Origin: Rhyacophila brunnea
Lineage: Eukaryota; Arthropoda; Insecta; Trichoptera; Rhyacophilidae
Reading direction: 5' to 3'
DNA: 64,000 bases
Assembly (NCBI GenBank): GCA_022495005.1
Contig: JAGYXB010000830.1
Location: forward strand, 62,001-126,000
Shown here: positions 1-11,228 of the stretch, one piece after another
Numbering within the stretch: position 1 is the stretch's first letter
Layout of the letters: each line of letters starts with the position of its first letter
The notes under the pieces: model-generated
Told to the model about the DNA's origin: nothing
The model's database searches: none
The model's input: only the letters and a program-made list of their open reading frames with translations
Position numbers and translations under genes: made by a program

Positions 1-90
1 ATTTTGCAATGCGATAAATTGCCACTTTCGGCCGACGTTCAAACTTCATAGAAAACCGCTACAGTTCTCAAAATTTATAATAATCTCATC

Positions 91-335
91 AGGGAACTTA
101 TGGAGCTCAGAAATAATGGGAACTGAAATACCTAACGGGTAAGGAGAAGCAGGCAACCGATCTCGAGTAAGGAAAAATACATGGTAAATTTAAACACCTG
201 TCAAGAATACGTCATACGTCGAATACTTACAGCTGCTCTCGGTTTATGCATTGACGGTCATTTAATATTGGTGTATTACACACACTATTGCACGTCTATA
301 ATGCGTGATTCATTTTTGTATGACACTCACACATT
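91..335. repeat. Dispersed repeat D1, copy 1
   Basis: About 240 bp that recurs in the same orientation at 61339-61560. Shared blocks include AAATAATGGGAACTGAAATA, ACCGATCTCGAG and TTGCACGTCTATAATG, with scattered substitutions and small indels. No coding frame, terminal repeat or polymerase III box was seen. The other copy sits 67 bp from the candidate Dgk exon 3. Element class unknown. Confidence 0.75.
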
Positions 336-1154
336 AAAAACCCTGCGTCAAAATTTACTATATTAGTATATATATAGATATAGTCTATCGGAATTCTATT
401 TATTATTTGTTCTGTGATTCCCATTATTTATTTTCACCCTTAAGCAAAGCAAGACCTGCCTATCCCCTACGGGTCGTATATATATAGATATAATCTATTT
501 TGGTCTGGACTAGGCATGATGGATAGTAATTATAATTTGTAGCCATCATTTGATAACGCCTACGTGGTTGGCGATACCGGTACAATTAATGAAAAGTGTT
601 AGTTTTAATTATAAATATTTACAAAAAAAAATATATATATGTATATTTTTATCATTATTTCGAAGAGACAACGCACAATATTGTGAACGTTCATTGATCT
701 TTTTACAGCTTCACTCAAATTTCTGACCAAGAGAAAATAATTATTTTTTTAATGGCTAGAGAATTAAAAGATCAAAGCCGATTCTTGGCGTTGATGGGGA
801 ATATCACAAGTGTTTATGCTTGCCTAAGAATCTGTTTTTAGATACGTTTTTCGGTGGTAAATAACTGTTGTGAGATAGCTAAGAAATCAAATTGTACACG
901 TGATAATGAAAAAAAAACTGAGTTTGATGCATATTATGGTCATTATGGATTGAAATCCTGAACGGAATTTAGTTCTAGAAAATAGTTCTCCTAATTCTGG
1001 GGTGCCGGTATGCATATTGACAAACACTACTTATCAGAAAGCAAGGCAGGTCGAACAAGAACTTCTTGTCTACGTGTTAAAACTTGGCCCCTTTGAGTCA
1101 AAGAAACCTATCTTAATTTTTAACAATTTTGAGTTACGTACAGTTAGTACTGGA
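336..1154. other. AT-rich intergenic stretch
   Basis: No gene recognised. Two copies of TATATATAGATATA lie near 370 and 480. At 1001-1050 a short motif (GCATATTGACAAACACTACTTATCAG in degenerate form) resembles sequence near 2515-2555 and 18530-18570, so it is probably a dispersed-repeat remnant. Confidence 0.4.
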
Positions 1155-1590
1155 CACCATGGCTCCACATCATTATTCGGGCCCCCATGCTAGGATCTTT
1201 GGTGGGGCCCCCTACCTATCGCCAAAGATAAAGGCAGTGTGACGCTCCACACTTACAGTAGCGTTTTCGAAATGGTGTACGCGGTAAAATTAATGTGTAC
1301 ATTTTGTATTTTTTTGTATATTTTAATACATCCATTTGAATTATGTAGTTGTCTAGTATTGATACATAATTACATATTGTATCGTACAACCACATAATTT
1401 TAAATAATAACATTATTGAAGAAAAATAGCGCCGCATGCGACTTTTTTTTTACTGTTATAGAAAATTCGTGATGTGTGTTTATATCACTTATCTGGTCTA
1501 CTCATCACGTCAGGCCCTCCCTGAGCCCGGGCCCCCAGGCTAGAGCCCTGTCAGCCCCCCCTTTGTGGGGGCCATGCTAGACACATGTTA
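1155..1590. repeat. GC-ended dispersed repeat Y, copy 1
   Basis: An AT-rich core is framed by GC-rich ends (CCATGGCTCC and GGGCCCCCATGC on the left, GGGGGCCATGC on the right). The core carries CTATCGCCAAAGATAAAGGC and a stretch ending in TGTATCGTACAACCACATAA. The same parts recur inverted at 35232-35575 and 43428-44463. The ends are roughly inverted (CCATGGCYCCCACA type), which suggests a non-autonomous DNA transposon. Class not settled. Confidence 0.6.
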
Positions 1591-2130
1591 TGTTAAGTGA
1601 CAAAGAAACTTATCATAAAATTCAATGGATAAAATATAAGTCAAAACATATCTCCTGCAAACATTTTCTTTGTTAATGTCTGTTTAATGTAAATCTCCTG
1701 TAAAGTAGAGAAAAATGAAATACGTTTCTTTGACTCTACTGCAGTTACTGTGAACTAACAAGCCCCTCCTATGCAGTTAATCGTACTTCCGTTTCATATG
1801 AGGAACGCCACTAAATTTACCATTTCATGGACGGATTTATCAATTGCTTTTTATAATAAAAAAATATATATCACGATATGGGGTGATATTAAAATTATTA
1901 TTAGTAACTTTTAGTTTATTGCGAAGAAGAAAAGGAGTCGCATCTAAAAAGAGAACCGATACATTATTTAAACACGCGTTGCCGCCATGACTGGTACGTC
2001 ACTGAGGAATCTTCCATATGCGACTACAGCAACTTCCGGTTATCGACGAGATCTCTTTGCCGGACAGTCATTCGATGTAACTTTTGGCGATCGCATTTCA
2101 GCGTCGTCCGTACAGACTATAGTTTCAAAT
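1591..2130. other. Unannotated stretch
   Basis: AT-rich sequence with no recognisable exon, LINE domain or terminal repeat. Ends just before a T-family repeat. Confidence 0.35.
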
Positions 2131-2515
2131 CCCGTGTCCGGAAACCTTCACTTATGAAGTTCGCCGTTTCACACTTTACCGAGAAATGTTGTATCGGAAA
2201 TATATGGCCGTATATTAATGACCGTCCAACCTCTTTGGGTCGTTTGGTACTGATATAAAATTAATGTCTAAATTAAACATGGTTCTTGTCGGTTTACTTA
2301 TAGGAAGCTAGAGGCAAATATAATTTGAAAATAGCCGATATACTGGATTATTTGTTAGGTTAGGTTAAGTTGGATTAGGTTTCTATTCTTGAATTCATGA
2401 ATTTTGCCAAAATCGAAAACCGTATAGTATACGGTCATCTCTTTCCGATAAGAAAGCTCACGACGAACTGTGCTACGGTGAAATGTAATACGTACAATTT
2501 ACATGTAACCGCCGG
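2131..2515 (+). repeat. T-family element, copy 1 (TTAGG core)
   Basis: Member of a palindromic repeat family present at least eight times in the window. Diagnostic blocks are GCCGATATACTGGATTATTT, a short GTTAGGTTAGGTTAAG run, AATTCATGAATTTTGCCAAA and TATAGTATACGGTC. The flanks carry the outer arms (GTGTCCGGAAACC and GTACAATTTACATGTAACC). No coding capacity is evident, so it is read as a non-autonomous fold-back or MITE-like element. Confidence 0.7.
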
Positions 2516-3546
2516 GATGCGTATTGCCAAACACTACCTATCAGGAGGCACGCATCACCTTAACAATGCACTCACGTGCAACGGAGTAAGAATAAATATG
2601 AATTAACATTTTTTAAGTATTAATAAAAATTATTGTTTAATACTATTTTTTGTATACAGAAACGACAATAAAAATCAATATAATATCTACTACATATTTG
2701 AAAAGAAAATAAAATCAAAAGTGACAAAATAAAAAATGATTCTCTAAAAAAAAGTGAGTAACAAAATTGTGTGTGCGGAATTATTTGTGGTGGGGTGACC
2801 ATGATTGAAGCAGCTGGCGCCGGTAGGGTGGATCGAGAGCGTTTCAAATTGTCTGAAACGTGTGGCCACTCGACTAAGTCTACTTGAAAACAGCTCACTG
2901 CATCTTCTCACAGAACGAGGAAAGAAATATAAAGGATTTGATTTTAAAGGTGAGTTCCTAATTTGATTTTTTTTTAAATTATTATTAGCATTGTTTAATT
3001 AATTTTTAAATTGTACTCTTTCCACAAATTTATTATTATATTTTTTATAATTAAAGACAGTTTCATTCTAAGCCAGGTCCTGGCAAAAGAATCTCTAGGA
3101 TTGATTTGAGTTCAGCATAGGTGCGTTTACCTAACGCAACATGACACAACCGATTCACAGTTATTAAATTACTTGTATTAAATTATATTGAAAAAAAAGT
3201 ATGCATATTTATCACAAACTGAGTGGAAAATATATATTGCACAAAGCATAAGAAAATCCATGCATAAAAGCAGGGTTTCTAATAGCTCCTGATTAGAAGT
3301 AAAAATAGATTAATTAAGTAGGTTGATATGAACAGCGAAAAAAACAAAAAAATGCATCCCCTATGTAAATTTGCATCTTTTATATTTAGGTGGATAATTA
3401 GTATAAACGAATGCACCTATAAATAGGAAGCAATTAACAGAGATAATAAAAATTTAAATTGTTTGAATGCACCGATTTATTTGGAAAATAAAATTATATT
3501 ATTCATTTTTTATCGACCTAAATGCGACACTGGAGTTCCATGGGTT
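2516..3546. other. AT-rich stretch with one weak exon-like patch
   Basis: Mostly low-complexity AT sequence. At 2790-2950 there is a less AT-rich patch ending in AAAG followed by GTGAGT, a possible splice donor. No protein family was recognised in its frames, so no exon is called. Confidence 0.25.
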
Positions 3547-3618
3547 CAGTGGCGAAGTCGTTCAACATACATAGTGGACATTAAACTTTGTCAGTCATAC
3601 GTATTTGTTTTCATTGAA

Positions 3619-4340
3619 GAGGACGTTCCTTACAGGAAGACTGTAAGCGACATTGTGTACAAGACCGCATATGCGGCATGGCAGGCAAGGAGGACGGCGT
3701 CCTCCAAGGGGCGGCACGCCTACCGTTTCTTTCCAGACGTATTCTGCAGACACAAAACTAGAAGACTCCAACCTTCGCACTGGATTAGCCAGTTCCTCAT
3801 CGGCCATGGCAACTTTGCCGCCAAACTCTACGAGTATGACTTGATGTGCCGGGTTGTACCTGCGGGCATGACCACCAAGATGTTGAACACGTCCTCTAGG
3901 ATTGCCGGCCTATTGAAACTGAATGAGCGGAGCTGCTTGACAGGGTCCGTTCTCACACGGGCCGAAATTGGCCACACGGATTTGATAGCAATCGAGGCCA
4001 ACTTTACGGCATTCGAGAAATTTGCAGCGTCGTATGGGGAGCGGGATAGTCCCGACTCCTCTGTAGACTCATCCATTTCAACTCGCGATACTCAGTATGT
4101 GGATACATAGAGAGCTTAACGTCAGCGGACATCAGAGCCAGTACAAAAAGTTTTTTTTCTTCCTTTCGAAATTTTCTTCTTTAAGCACATATGGTTGTAG
4201 CATCAGTCCCGTGCGGCTCCGTTTCAGGACGGAATAAGAACTTAAAATCACTTCTTTTAGACACGTTTATAGCGTCATGGAAGGCGGCCCTACATATTCA
4301 CGGCTGTACATACATGATGGATAGTGATGGGACAACAAAG
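3619..4340 (+). mobile_element. R1-like LINE, 3' fragment
   Basis: Encodes the ORF2 C-terminus after the RNase H region: HWISQFLIGHGNFAAKLYEY, then, after a frame change near 3847, a Cys-x-Cys-Gly...His...Cys knuckle (CTCGHDHQDVEHVL, a stop, then DC), then a tail resembling FEKFAASYGER. Known R1/Jockey-group ORF2 proteins end this way. A TAG and the frameshift show it is dead. Its 3'UTR (CCCGTGCGGCTCCG region) recurs inverted at 24355-24665. It interrupts hAT MITE A. Confidence 0.75.
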
Positions 4341-4581
4341 TAGATGGTGTTGGTTAGTTTTTAAAATTCAATTAAACCCTGGAAACCAAGCCATAATAGA
4401 TAATAGTCAAAAAATACTCGTCTATCTATAAAATATCTAAAACTATGCAATTGAATCATACATAACTTTGGATACGTTATAGATAGAATAAAATTTTTTA
4501 TTTATTGAACCAACAATAAGTGTAAGAAAATAAATCAGTATGAATAAAAAAGTGTGCACAACAATGTCGTATCGCCCAAAA

Positions 4582-6398
4582 AATATCTGTACCTCAGAGG
4601 CAGACGGATGCAAGTGCCAAATACCCAATTGTTCAGGAGAGCCAAAAAACAATTTTTATTTTAAACGAATATTCATAACTTCTAAGAAAATATACATATA
4701 ATGATCATTATTTTTTTTATTCTAATTCAATTAAAGTACTTCTGGAATATGTAAGAAAGGAATAAATATAAAACAATTTTATATCTAAAAAAATAAAATA
4801 AAAAACGTAGTGTGGATTTGCATCCTTCTGCCTCTAAAGATATTTTGTTAAATGTGGATTTCTACCTTATTTACCTAGCCAAAATAAAACAAATTATAAG
4901 TTAAAACAAATTATAAGTTAAAAAAAATTATAGGTATAAATATAACAAAGCAAAACACATTTTTTTTAAATTTTATTATGTATTCATCATCATCACCAGC
5001 CTGAATCTATCCACTGCTGGATGAAGGCCTCGCTAATCTCCAAGTTGATTCCACTTCTCTCGTCCCTGTGCGTTGCGTTGCCAAGTTTTTCCGCAGAACT
5101 TTATCATTTCATCGATCCAGCGGCCTCTAGATCTACCGTGTGGATTTTTTGTACCTCTTGGATACCACTGGATGAATACATTTGTCCAACGATTGTTCTT
5201 TCTTCGGCCTATGTGTCCAGCCCATTTCCATTTGAGGTTTTTAGCAAACTCTATCACACCATTAATCCTTGTCTGTTCCCTTATCCACTCATTCTTATTT
5301 TTGTCCGTTTGCGTTATGCCCAGCATGCACCTTTCCATTCCACGTTGTGCTACTCTAAGTTTCTGGAACTCCCTTTTACTTAGGGTCCATGTTTCACACG
5401 TATGTGATTACGGAAAGTACACACTGGTTGAACACTTTGCACTTTAGGCACAGTGGGAGGACATTTTTGAAAAAATTATTCAGGCGGCCAAAAGCACTTC
5501 AGCCTAGCTTTACTCTGCGAACAATTTCATCAAATATACATCCATCTATAGACACTTGTTGTGCCAGATAGATGTAGTTTTTCACCAGTTCAAGCTGAAT
5601 GCCATTGATGAGGATCTCTTTTTGGCCCGCAAAGCAGTTGAACATGAATTTATTCTTTGATACATTTATTTTCAAGCCTACTTTGTTGCTTACTCCAGCG
5701 AGTTCCTGCATTCTGCTTTGGAGGTTAGAAGACCGCAAATTACTATTTATTGTCATCAGGAAAGCGCAGACGATTCACGTATTCTCCATTTATGGGGGCC
5801 CGCGTCATTCCAGTCAAGTTCTATAAATAAGTATTCAAGTATAGCTGTAAATAGTTTAGGTGAGATTGTATCACCTTGTCGGACTCCTTTGCTGATAAGA
5901 AATGCGCGATGGTTTATGGAGATGTTGTTGCGCTACTGTATATATTATTGAAAATATTTATATAGCGCCCGGGGATTCCTTGATTTCTGAGTGCATCGAG
6001 TATTGAAAATTTCATTATGGAATCGAACCGTTTCTCATAGTCTATAAAACCCATGGATAGCTGCAGCTTGTATTCCTGTTACCGCTCTGATTCCTCTGAT
6101 GACTTGGATATGGTCCATATTGCTGTATTCTCCTCTAAAGCTAGTTCTCCTGGCTGGTTCTCGTCTAGTACATATTGCAGACGGTTTTAGAGAATTTTAT
6201 CTTAGTGGATTATTGGATTTGCAACCTTCTGCCTCTAAGGTAGGTATGGCACTTGCATCTTTATTCTATGCATATCTTGGACAAGGACTTCCACCTCTCT
6301 GCCTCTAATAAATAAAGCCTTTAGCATGACGACTCTTAAAAAAAATCATTTTCCCCAAAAATGGAGTTGCATCCATCTGCTTCTGAGGTACAGATATT
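4582..6398. mobile_element. TIR element with AGAGGCAGAYGGATGCAA ends
   Basis: The left end AATATCTGTACCTCAGAGGC is inverted at 6379-6398 (with one A/G difference), and the repeat continues inward into GGATGCAA. A third end in the right-hand orientation, GGATTTGCATCCTTCTGCC at 4813, suggests that a small 265-bp copy (4582-4846) forms the left part. Further CTTCTGCCTCTAA motifs occur near 6216 and 6290. An RTE fragment lies inside. No transposase frame, superfamily unknown. Confidence 0.6.
4981..6187 (-). pseudogene. RTE-clade LINE fragment (copy a)
   Basis: Minus-strand remnants of an RTE reverse transcriptase. From 5' to 3' they are a piece matching the GFRRGYSTMDH region near 6120, the LKINVSKNKFMFNCFA block near 5660, and a C-terminal MERCMLGITQTDKNKNEW to WAGHIGRRKNNRWTN segment at 5033-5338. 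The 3' end is a short ATGATGATGA-type tail (seen as TCATCATCATCACC at 4984). Several frameshifts and stops make it non-functional. Confidence 0.85.
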
Positions 6399-6563
6399 AA
6401 AACCATTATGGTTGATTAGGCAGGGTTTAATCGATTTTTAAAAACTAACCAACACATTCTGTAAATACTTGTAGTCTTAGTTCAATAAAAACAAATACGT
6501 ATGACTAACAAAGTTTAATGTGCACTATTTATGATGGATCTTAACAATCTATCACCATCTTTT

Positions 6564-7130
6564 GTTATAAGTATAATTATGTAAATGGGGTCCACAAATT
6601 TTTGTTTTGTATATGATTCGGTCCTTAGGAAAAGAAAGTTTACTCATTACTAGACTAGAGATTTTATACTAGATCGTACCAGCCTCAGACCGCCGATCCG
6701 CTCTTGGTTTAGTAGATAGAATTAAATTTTAACAAACTTTTAGTACCTATTGCCTTTCCTGTGAATCGGTTTTAACGACACGAAATTATATTTAACGCGT
6801 ATTTATTTATATTTACGTACTTTGAAAACAAAACAAACCGAAACTTAGAACCGACCCCCCCCCTTATATCTTTGGATGGAAGTAAAATAGAAAAACTTTC
6901 ACTCGGGCGACGTACAAAACTATTAATTTGCGACAGTTTGTAACTGGGGTTTTATGGCAGTTAGCTGTTTTACTTTGCAGTTTGTTCGGCAAAGTTTTAT
7001 ATGTGAAAAGTATCAAGTTAAAACTGCCTAAGTATCATTCTACCGGTTACAAGTTATTTATCGATTGTCAATTATGTATGGATGTATTTATAGCCTTATA
7101 CGGATGACTCATCTACTAAATAGTACGTGA
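6564..7130. other. Unannotated stretch
   Basis: No feature recognised. Contains a C9 run near 6855. Confidence 0.35.
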
Positions 7131-7387
7131 AAAGGCCGGTTCAGATTAGTCGAGTGGCGAGTAATTTAGTAACTAAACGTGTACGAACAGACAAATTTAG
7201 TCGAGTAATTAAGTAAAATCATTTAGTCGAGTCAATCCATTTTGTTCTAATTTTTCGGTCAAGTAGCGACCCCCACAAACTTTTACTAAATACTAAACAA
7301 GCCACGAGGCAAGACTGAACACGTTATCTTTAGTCAAGTTCATTAGTTGTCGTAGAATTTCTTTCTTAAATTCTTCTAATATCATCA

Positions 7388-9495
7388 TCAGCCGGAGTCA
7401 ATCCACTGCTGGATGAAGGCCTGCCCAAGCTTTCTCCAACTCTGTCGGTCATGTGTCGTTCGCTGCCACGTATTTCCGTCAAACTTTACCAGTTCGTCAA
7501 TCCAGCGGCTTTTAGGGCGACCCTGTGGCCGTTTCGTACCCCTTGGGTACCATTGGATGACGGCATTTGTCCAGCGGCCGTCCTTTCGGCGAGCAATGTG
7601 CCCCGCCCATCTCCATTTCAGCTGTTTGGCAACGTCTATTACATCGCGTACTCTTGTCTGCTTCCTAACCCATTCGTTCCTCTTACGGTCCTTTCGCGTG
7701 ATGCCCAACATGCACCTCTCCATGCCTCGCTGTGTGACTCTTAGCCTTTGGACATCTCTCGTGTTGAGGGTCCACGTCTCGCAGCCATACGTGAGCACGG
7801 GTAGCACACATTGGTTGAACATCCTACGCTTAAGACATAATGGTAGGTCACTCTTGAAGATACTATTCAGACATCAAAAAGCACTCCATCCCAGCTTTGT
7901 TCTTCGAGCAATTTCATCGTGCATGCTTCCGTCTATGGACACCTGCTGTCCGAGATAGATGTAGCTGCTGACTTGCTCGAGTTGGGTGCCAGAAATACAG
8001 ATAATCGCAGGGTCCGAAAAACAGTTCCTCATCACTTTTGTCTTTGAGACATTTATCTTTAGACCGACCGTTTGACTGACATCCGCGAGTTCTTGCATTC
8101 TACCTTGGAGGTCTTTCGGGTCTTGTGAGAGTATAACAATATCATCTGCAAAGCGCAGGTGACTGAGGTGCTCTCCGTTAATTGGAACACCTTTTTCATC
8201 CCAATCAAGTTTCCTAAATAAGTCCTCAAGAGTAGCGGTGGATAGTTTAGGTGAAATGGTATCACCTTGCCGGACACCTTTGTTAATGGGGAATTTACAC
8301 GACCGTTTGTGGAGTTTCACGCATGATGTGGCATCACTGTATATACTGTTCAATATGTTTATGTAGCGTCTGGAAATTCCTTGGTTGCTAGGGGCGTCTA
8401 TAATTGAGAATTTTTTAATGGAATTAAACACCTTTTCATAGTCTATAAAACCAAGATATAATGGCAGTTTGTATTCCTGGTAGCGCTCTATGATTTCCCT
8501 GACGACCTGTATATGATCCATAGTACTGTAGCCTCTTCTGAATCCGGCTTGCTCTCTTGGTTGGTTATCGTCTAGAACTGTTTCGAGACGGGTTGAGAGT
8601 ATTTTCGTGAAAACTTTATACAGAATTGGCAGTAGACTAATTGGTCGATAGTTTTTCAGATCTTCAGTATCTCTTTTCTTATGGAGAATAATAATGGAGG
8701 CATTTTTCCATGACTCTGGGATGTTCTCTTCGTGCAGACAAGACGTGAACAGACGTGCGAGCACTTCGCTCACCGTCCTTCCGGCCCGTTTGAGAACATC
8801 GATAGTCAGCCCATCTTCTCCCGGGGCTTTCCCACTCTTCATGCACATTATAGCATATTCCACCTCTGTGGTAGTAACCTCGGAAAGAGGATCTCCATAT
8901 TCTCCGTTCACCGGAAGATCTGAATTGATGTCAGTGTCATCTTTGTATAGAGCGCTGTAAGACTCTACAACAGTGTCCAGTAGATGATCCCAGTTACGCA
9001 CGATACTTCCATCTTGCGCTTTTAGTGTCGTGATCTGCCGTCTCCCTATTAACAGATGCTGCTTGTTCTTATGTAAGCTCCTTCCTGACGCAACAATTGA
9101 TTCTACAAGGTTCATATTGAACTTACAAAGATCTTCTCGTATGTTTTTACGTAGAGTTTTGCACAGCGTGGAGTACTCGAGATCATTTGCAACTTGTTGC
9201 TCGCTTTTTGTACTCCTACGCAGCTTCATAAGATCCAACGTTTCCTTTGAAAGTTTGCTTACTTGTTCAACCACAGCAGCAACTGTCTCTTCCGAAGATT
9301 CTATAATGATTTTTGTTATTGCTTCGCTGTTTTGTAGGGAGATGGGTCATTTTCAGCCTGGAAAGACGCTAGCCTGTTCACCAGCTCTTGTTGGAATTCG
9401 ACTTTGCTTCTCAAGCCTCTGCGGACTCTGGGCTTCTGCATCAGTTTGGATCTCTCACGTTTGATGTTAAATCGTACTTTACACCTTACCATTCG
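7388..9495 (-). pseudogene. RTE reverse transcriptase and C-terminal region
   Basis: Resumes after the insertion with RMVRCKVRFN, shifts frame near 9330, then gives a long RT frame (9274-7874). Visible RT motifs are YRPISLLPILYKVFTKILS, GFIDYEKVFNS, GVRQGDTISPK and the catalytic LRFADDIVIL, all intact. GLKINVSKTKVM follows. WSAF is followed by TGA where the copy at 48.4 kb reads Gly (WSAFGRLNS). The C-terminal part (7822-7388) contains YGCETWTLN, MERCMLGITRKDRKRNEW and WAGHIARRKDGRWTN. The presence of FADD suggests a fairly recent death. Confidence 0.88.
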
Positions 9496-9508
9496 GTGGT
9501 CGCTGCCA

Positions 9509-9754
9509 TTGAAGTTAAAGTCCCTCCACCAAACCCGCCCCGTACCACCCTCGGTCTTAATCGAGAGTATCACGGGACCCATCAATTGGTGATGTGAAGC
9601 ATCTAAGAATTGGCCTGGGAGTGTCCTGGGAGAAGATGCCCAAGACTTAGATTGCTACGCTCAAAGTGAGCTGTGACTGAGTTTACTGAGTTTACTCTAA
9701 TGCAAAGTGCCAGGGAGAGAAAAAGCACATGGAAATTACTAAAAAGAAAATGAA
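9509..9754 (-). mobile_element. R1-like LINE 3'UTR insertion inside RTE endonuclease
   Basis: A 246-bp tail nearly identical to 43990-44222 (opposite strand). It is flanked by an exact 13-bp target duplication, GTGGTCGCTGCCA, at 9496-9508 and 9755-9767. On the minus strand it ends GGAGGGACTTTAACTTC plus two bases, with no poly(A). It is a heavily 5'-truncated copy, starting TTCATTTTCTTTTTAG. It splits the RTE endonuclease directly after Gly-Ser-Asp-His. Confidence 0.9.
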
Positions 9755-10615
9755 GTGGTCGCTGCCAGTATTAAATCTGTTAATGACTGTGCAGTCTAGA
9801 AAAATATCCTTCTTGTCGGTGAGGATGTAGTCGATTTCGCTGGTTCGTTTTGCTGGGCTTCGCCATGTCCATTTTCGGGAAGGCTTCTTTTTGAAGAATG
9901 AGTTCATGATGTAGAGATTGTGGTTTTCCGCAAACTCCACTAGCATGTCTCCTCGGCCATCCCTGGTGCCATGTCCGAAGTGCCCGACCGCTACATCATC
10001 CTGGTTTTGAGATCCGATTCGTGCATTAAAGTCCCCCATGATGATAGTGAAGTGACATTTCCGTTTATTTTTCAACGTACTGATTTCTTCATATACCTCC
10101 TCCACTTCTTCATCAGGTGAGTTTTGAGTGGGCGCATAAACTTGCAAAAGCAGAATCTGGTATCTTTTGCTGAGCTGAAGTGTTAAACTTGCTACTCTAT
10201 CTGAGGAGAAATCAAATTCAACTATGCGATCTTTCCAGAGTCTGTGGATTAAAAATCCAACACCACTTGTGCGTCCGGTCTTAGTCCTATTATAACAGAG
10301 TACATGTCCGCTATGGAGATTGACGATATCGTCTCCTTGTCGTCTTACCTCGCTGAGCCCGACAACATCCCAATGGATTTTTTCGAGTTCTTCTTCGAGC
10401 TCTAGAAGTTTGGCGTTGCTGGATAATGTTCTCGCGTTATAGGTGGCAATGGTCATCGGTAGGCAGCCGTTACCGTCTTTCCGGGGATTCTTAGCACCTT
10501 CTGCCTTCCCTTGCTGATTGCTGCCGTGGTGATCAGTGTTAGGTGGGCCTCCGGAGAATAAGGGCCGAGATTTTTGTTTTTGTTCTTGTTCCATGGGGGT
10601 ATTTGGAAATAACAC
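9755..10615 (-). pseudogene. RTE AP-type endonuclease domain (interrupted)
   Basis: About 285 residues with the exonuclease-endonuclease-phosphatase motifs in order: IATYNARTL (metal-binding Asn), VGLSEVRRQG (catalytic Glu), LQVYAPTQN, MGDFNARIGS, WTWRSP, SEIDYILT and FNTGSDH, the final catalytic His. An uninterrupted frame runs into the inserted R1 tail, adding a foreign C-terminus to 9692. The start is the ATG of MLFPNTPMEQEQ, but an in-frame upstream extension is possible. In a live element it would nick target DNA. Here it is cut off from the RT. Confidence 0.85.
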
Positions 10616-10715
10616 ACCACGCTGTCCAAACGGGTTGGTGTGTCTTCTAATATAGCCATTATAAATGAAGTTATTAACTTATTTATTTTTTGAACATACA
10701 TAATTTGAAAACACT

Positions 10716-10755
10716 TTGAATCGGGTTCATCACGCAGGTTTGAATCCTGCTGGGT
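10716..10755 (+). other. tRNA-like T-arm (SINE remnant)
   Basis: GCAGGTTTGAATCCTGCTGG is a perfect T-stem and loop with a polymerase III B-box. The same arm occurs on the minus strand at 46034-46050, inside a fuller tRNA-like fold. Only this arm is clear here, beside the RTE 5' end. A SINE head or tRNA pseudogene relic is likely. Confidence 0.4.
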
Positions 10756-10796
10756 GTAGTATTTTTTTATAACAAAATATATTTTTCTATTGGTTA

Positions 10797-11228
10797 TATG
10801 GGTGGTTCATAATAATTATGGATCAAGTCCATCAAAATGGATCCTGAGATATTTGGACCTAAAGTTAAAACTTCTTTTGTAAAATTCAGGAATGTTTTCA
10901 TTGTATATACCTACTCACCATATTTTGATAGTACATGGATCAATTTAAATAAATAGTCGAAACATAAAGTTTATTCAGGCTTTATTAATATTAGAAAATT
11001 AATGTTAGCAAATACCTGTTTATACTGCTGAAGGAATTATCAAAATGGACATGATTCACATTCAATTTGATGTCTTATCAATACTAGTATTGTCATTTAT
11101 ACGGAAAATTGTCGAGTTACGATTGTAATATTAATACACAATATAGAAATCTGTTTTATTTAGCCACTGAAATAAAAAAATCGAATTTTATGCAAATTGT
11201 TCTAGATCCATAATTATTGTGAGCCATA
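10797..11228. mobile_element. MITE with ATAATTATGGATC inverted ends
   Basis: Left TATGGGTGGTTCATAATAAT continues into TATGGATC. The right end inverted reads TATGGCTCACAATAATTATG then GATC. About 430 bp, AT-rich, no coding frame. TA at both edges fits a mariner/Tc1-type target, but this is inference. Nested in the 7131-11507 block, just 5' of the RTE. Confidence 0.55.

Larger units (their letters stand above)
3547..6563 (+). mobile_element. hAT-type MITE 'A', broken by nested insertions
   Basis: The left end starts CAGTGGCGAAG at 3547 and runs through the family block AAACTTTGTCAGTCATACG. The middle resumes at 4341 (TAGATGGTGTTGGTTAG), and the right arm is at 6399-6563. The interruptions are an R1-like LINE at 3619-4340 and a TIR element at 4582-6398. 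Intact relatives at 21030 and 50914 have 8-bp target duplications, the hAT hallmark. No transposase. Confidence 0.7.
7383..10715 (-). mobile_element. Nearly full-length RTE-clade LINE (copy b)
   Basis: Minus-strand element with the RTE order: AP-type endonuclease (10615-9755), then, after a 246-bp foreign insertion, linker, reverse transcriptase and C-terminal domain ending at 7388, and a short GATGATGAT tail. RTE elements have a single long ORF, and insect gene sets often label the endonuclease half 'craniofacial development protein 2-like'. Defects are the insertion at the SDH motif, a frameshift near 9330 and an in-frame TGA at 7873. The 5' limit is approximate. Confidence 0.88.

Noticed and set aside
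9692..10615. Host gene 'craniofacial development protein 2-like'
   Set aside because: The frame is an RTE endonuclease followed by an inserted LINE tail; the label is a common misannotation of such elements.
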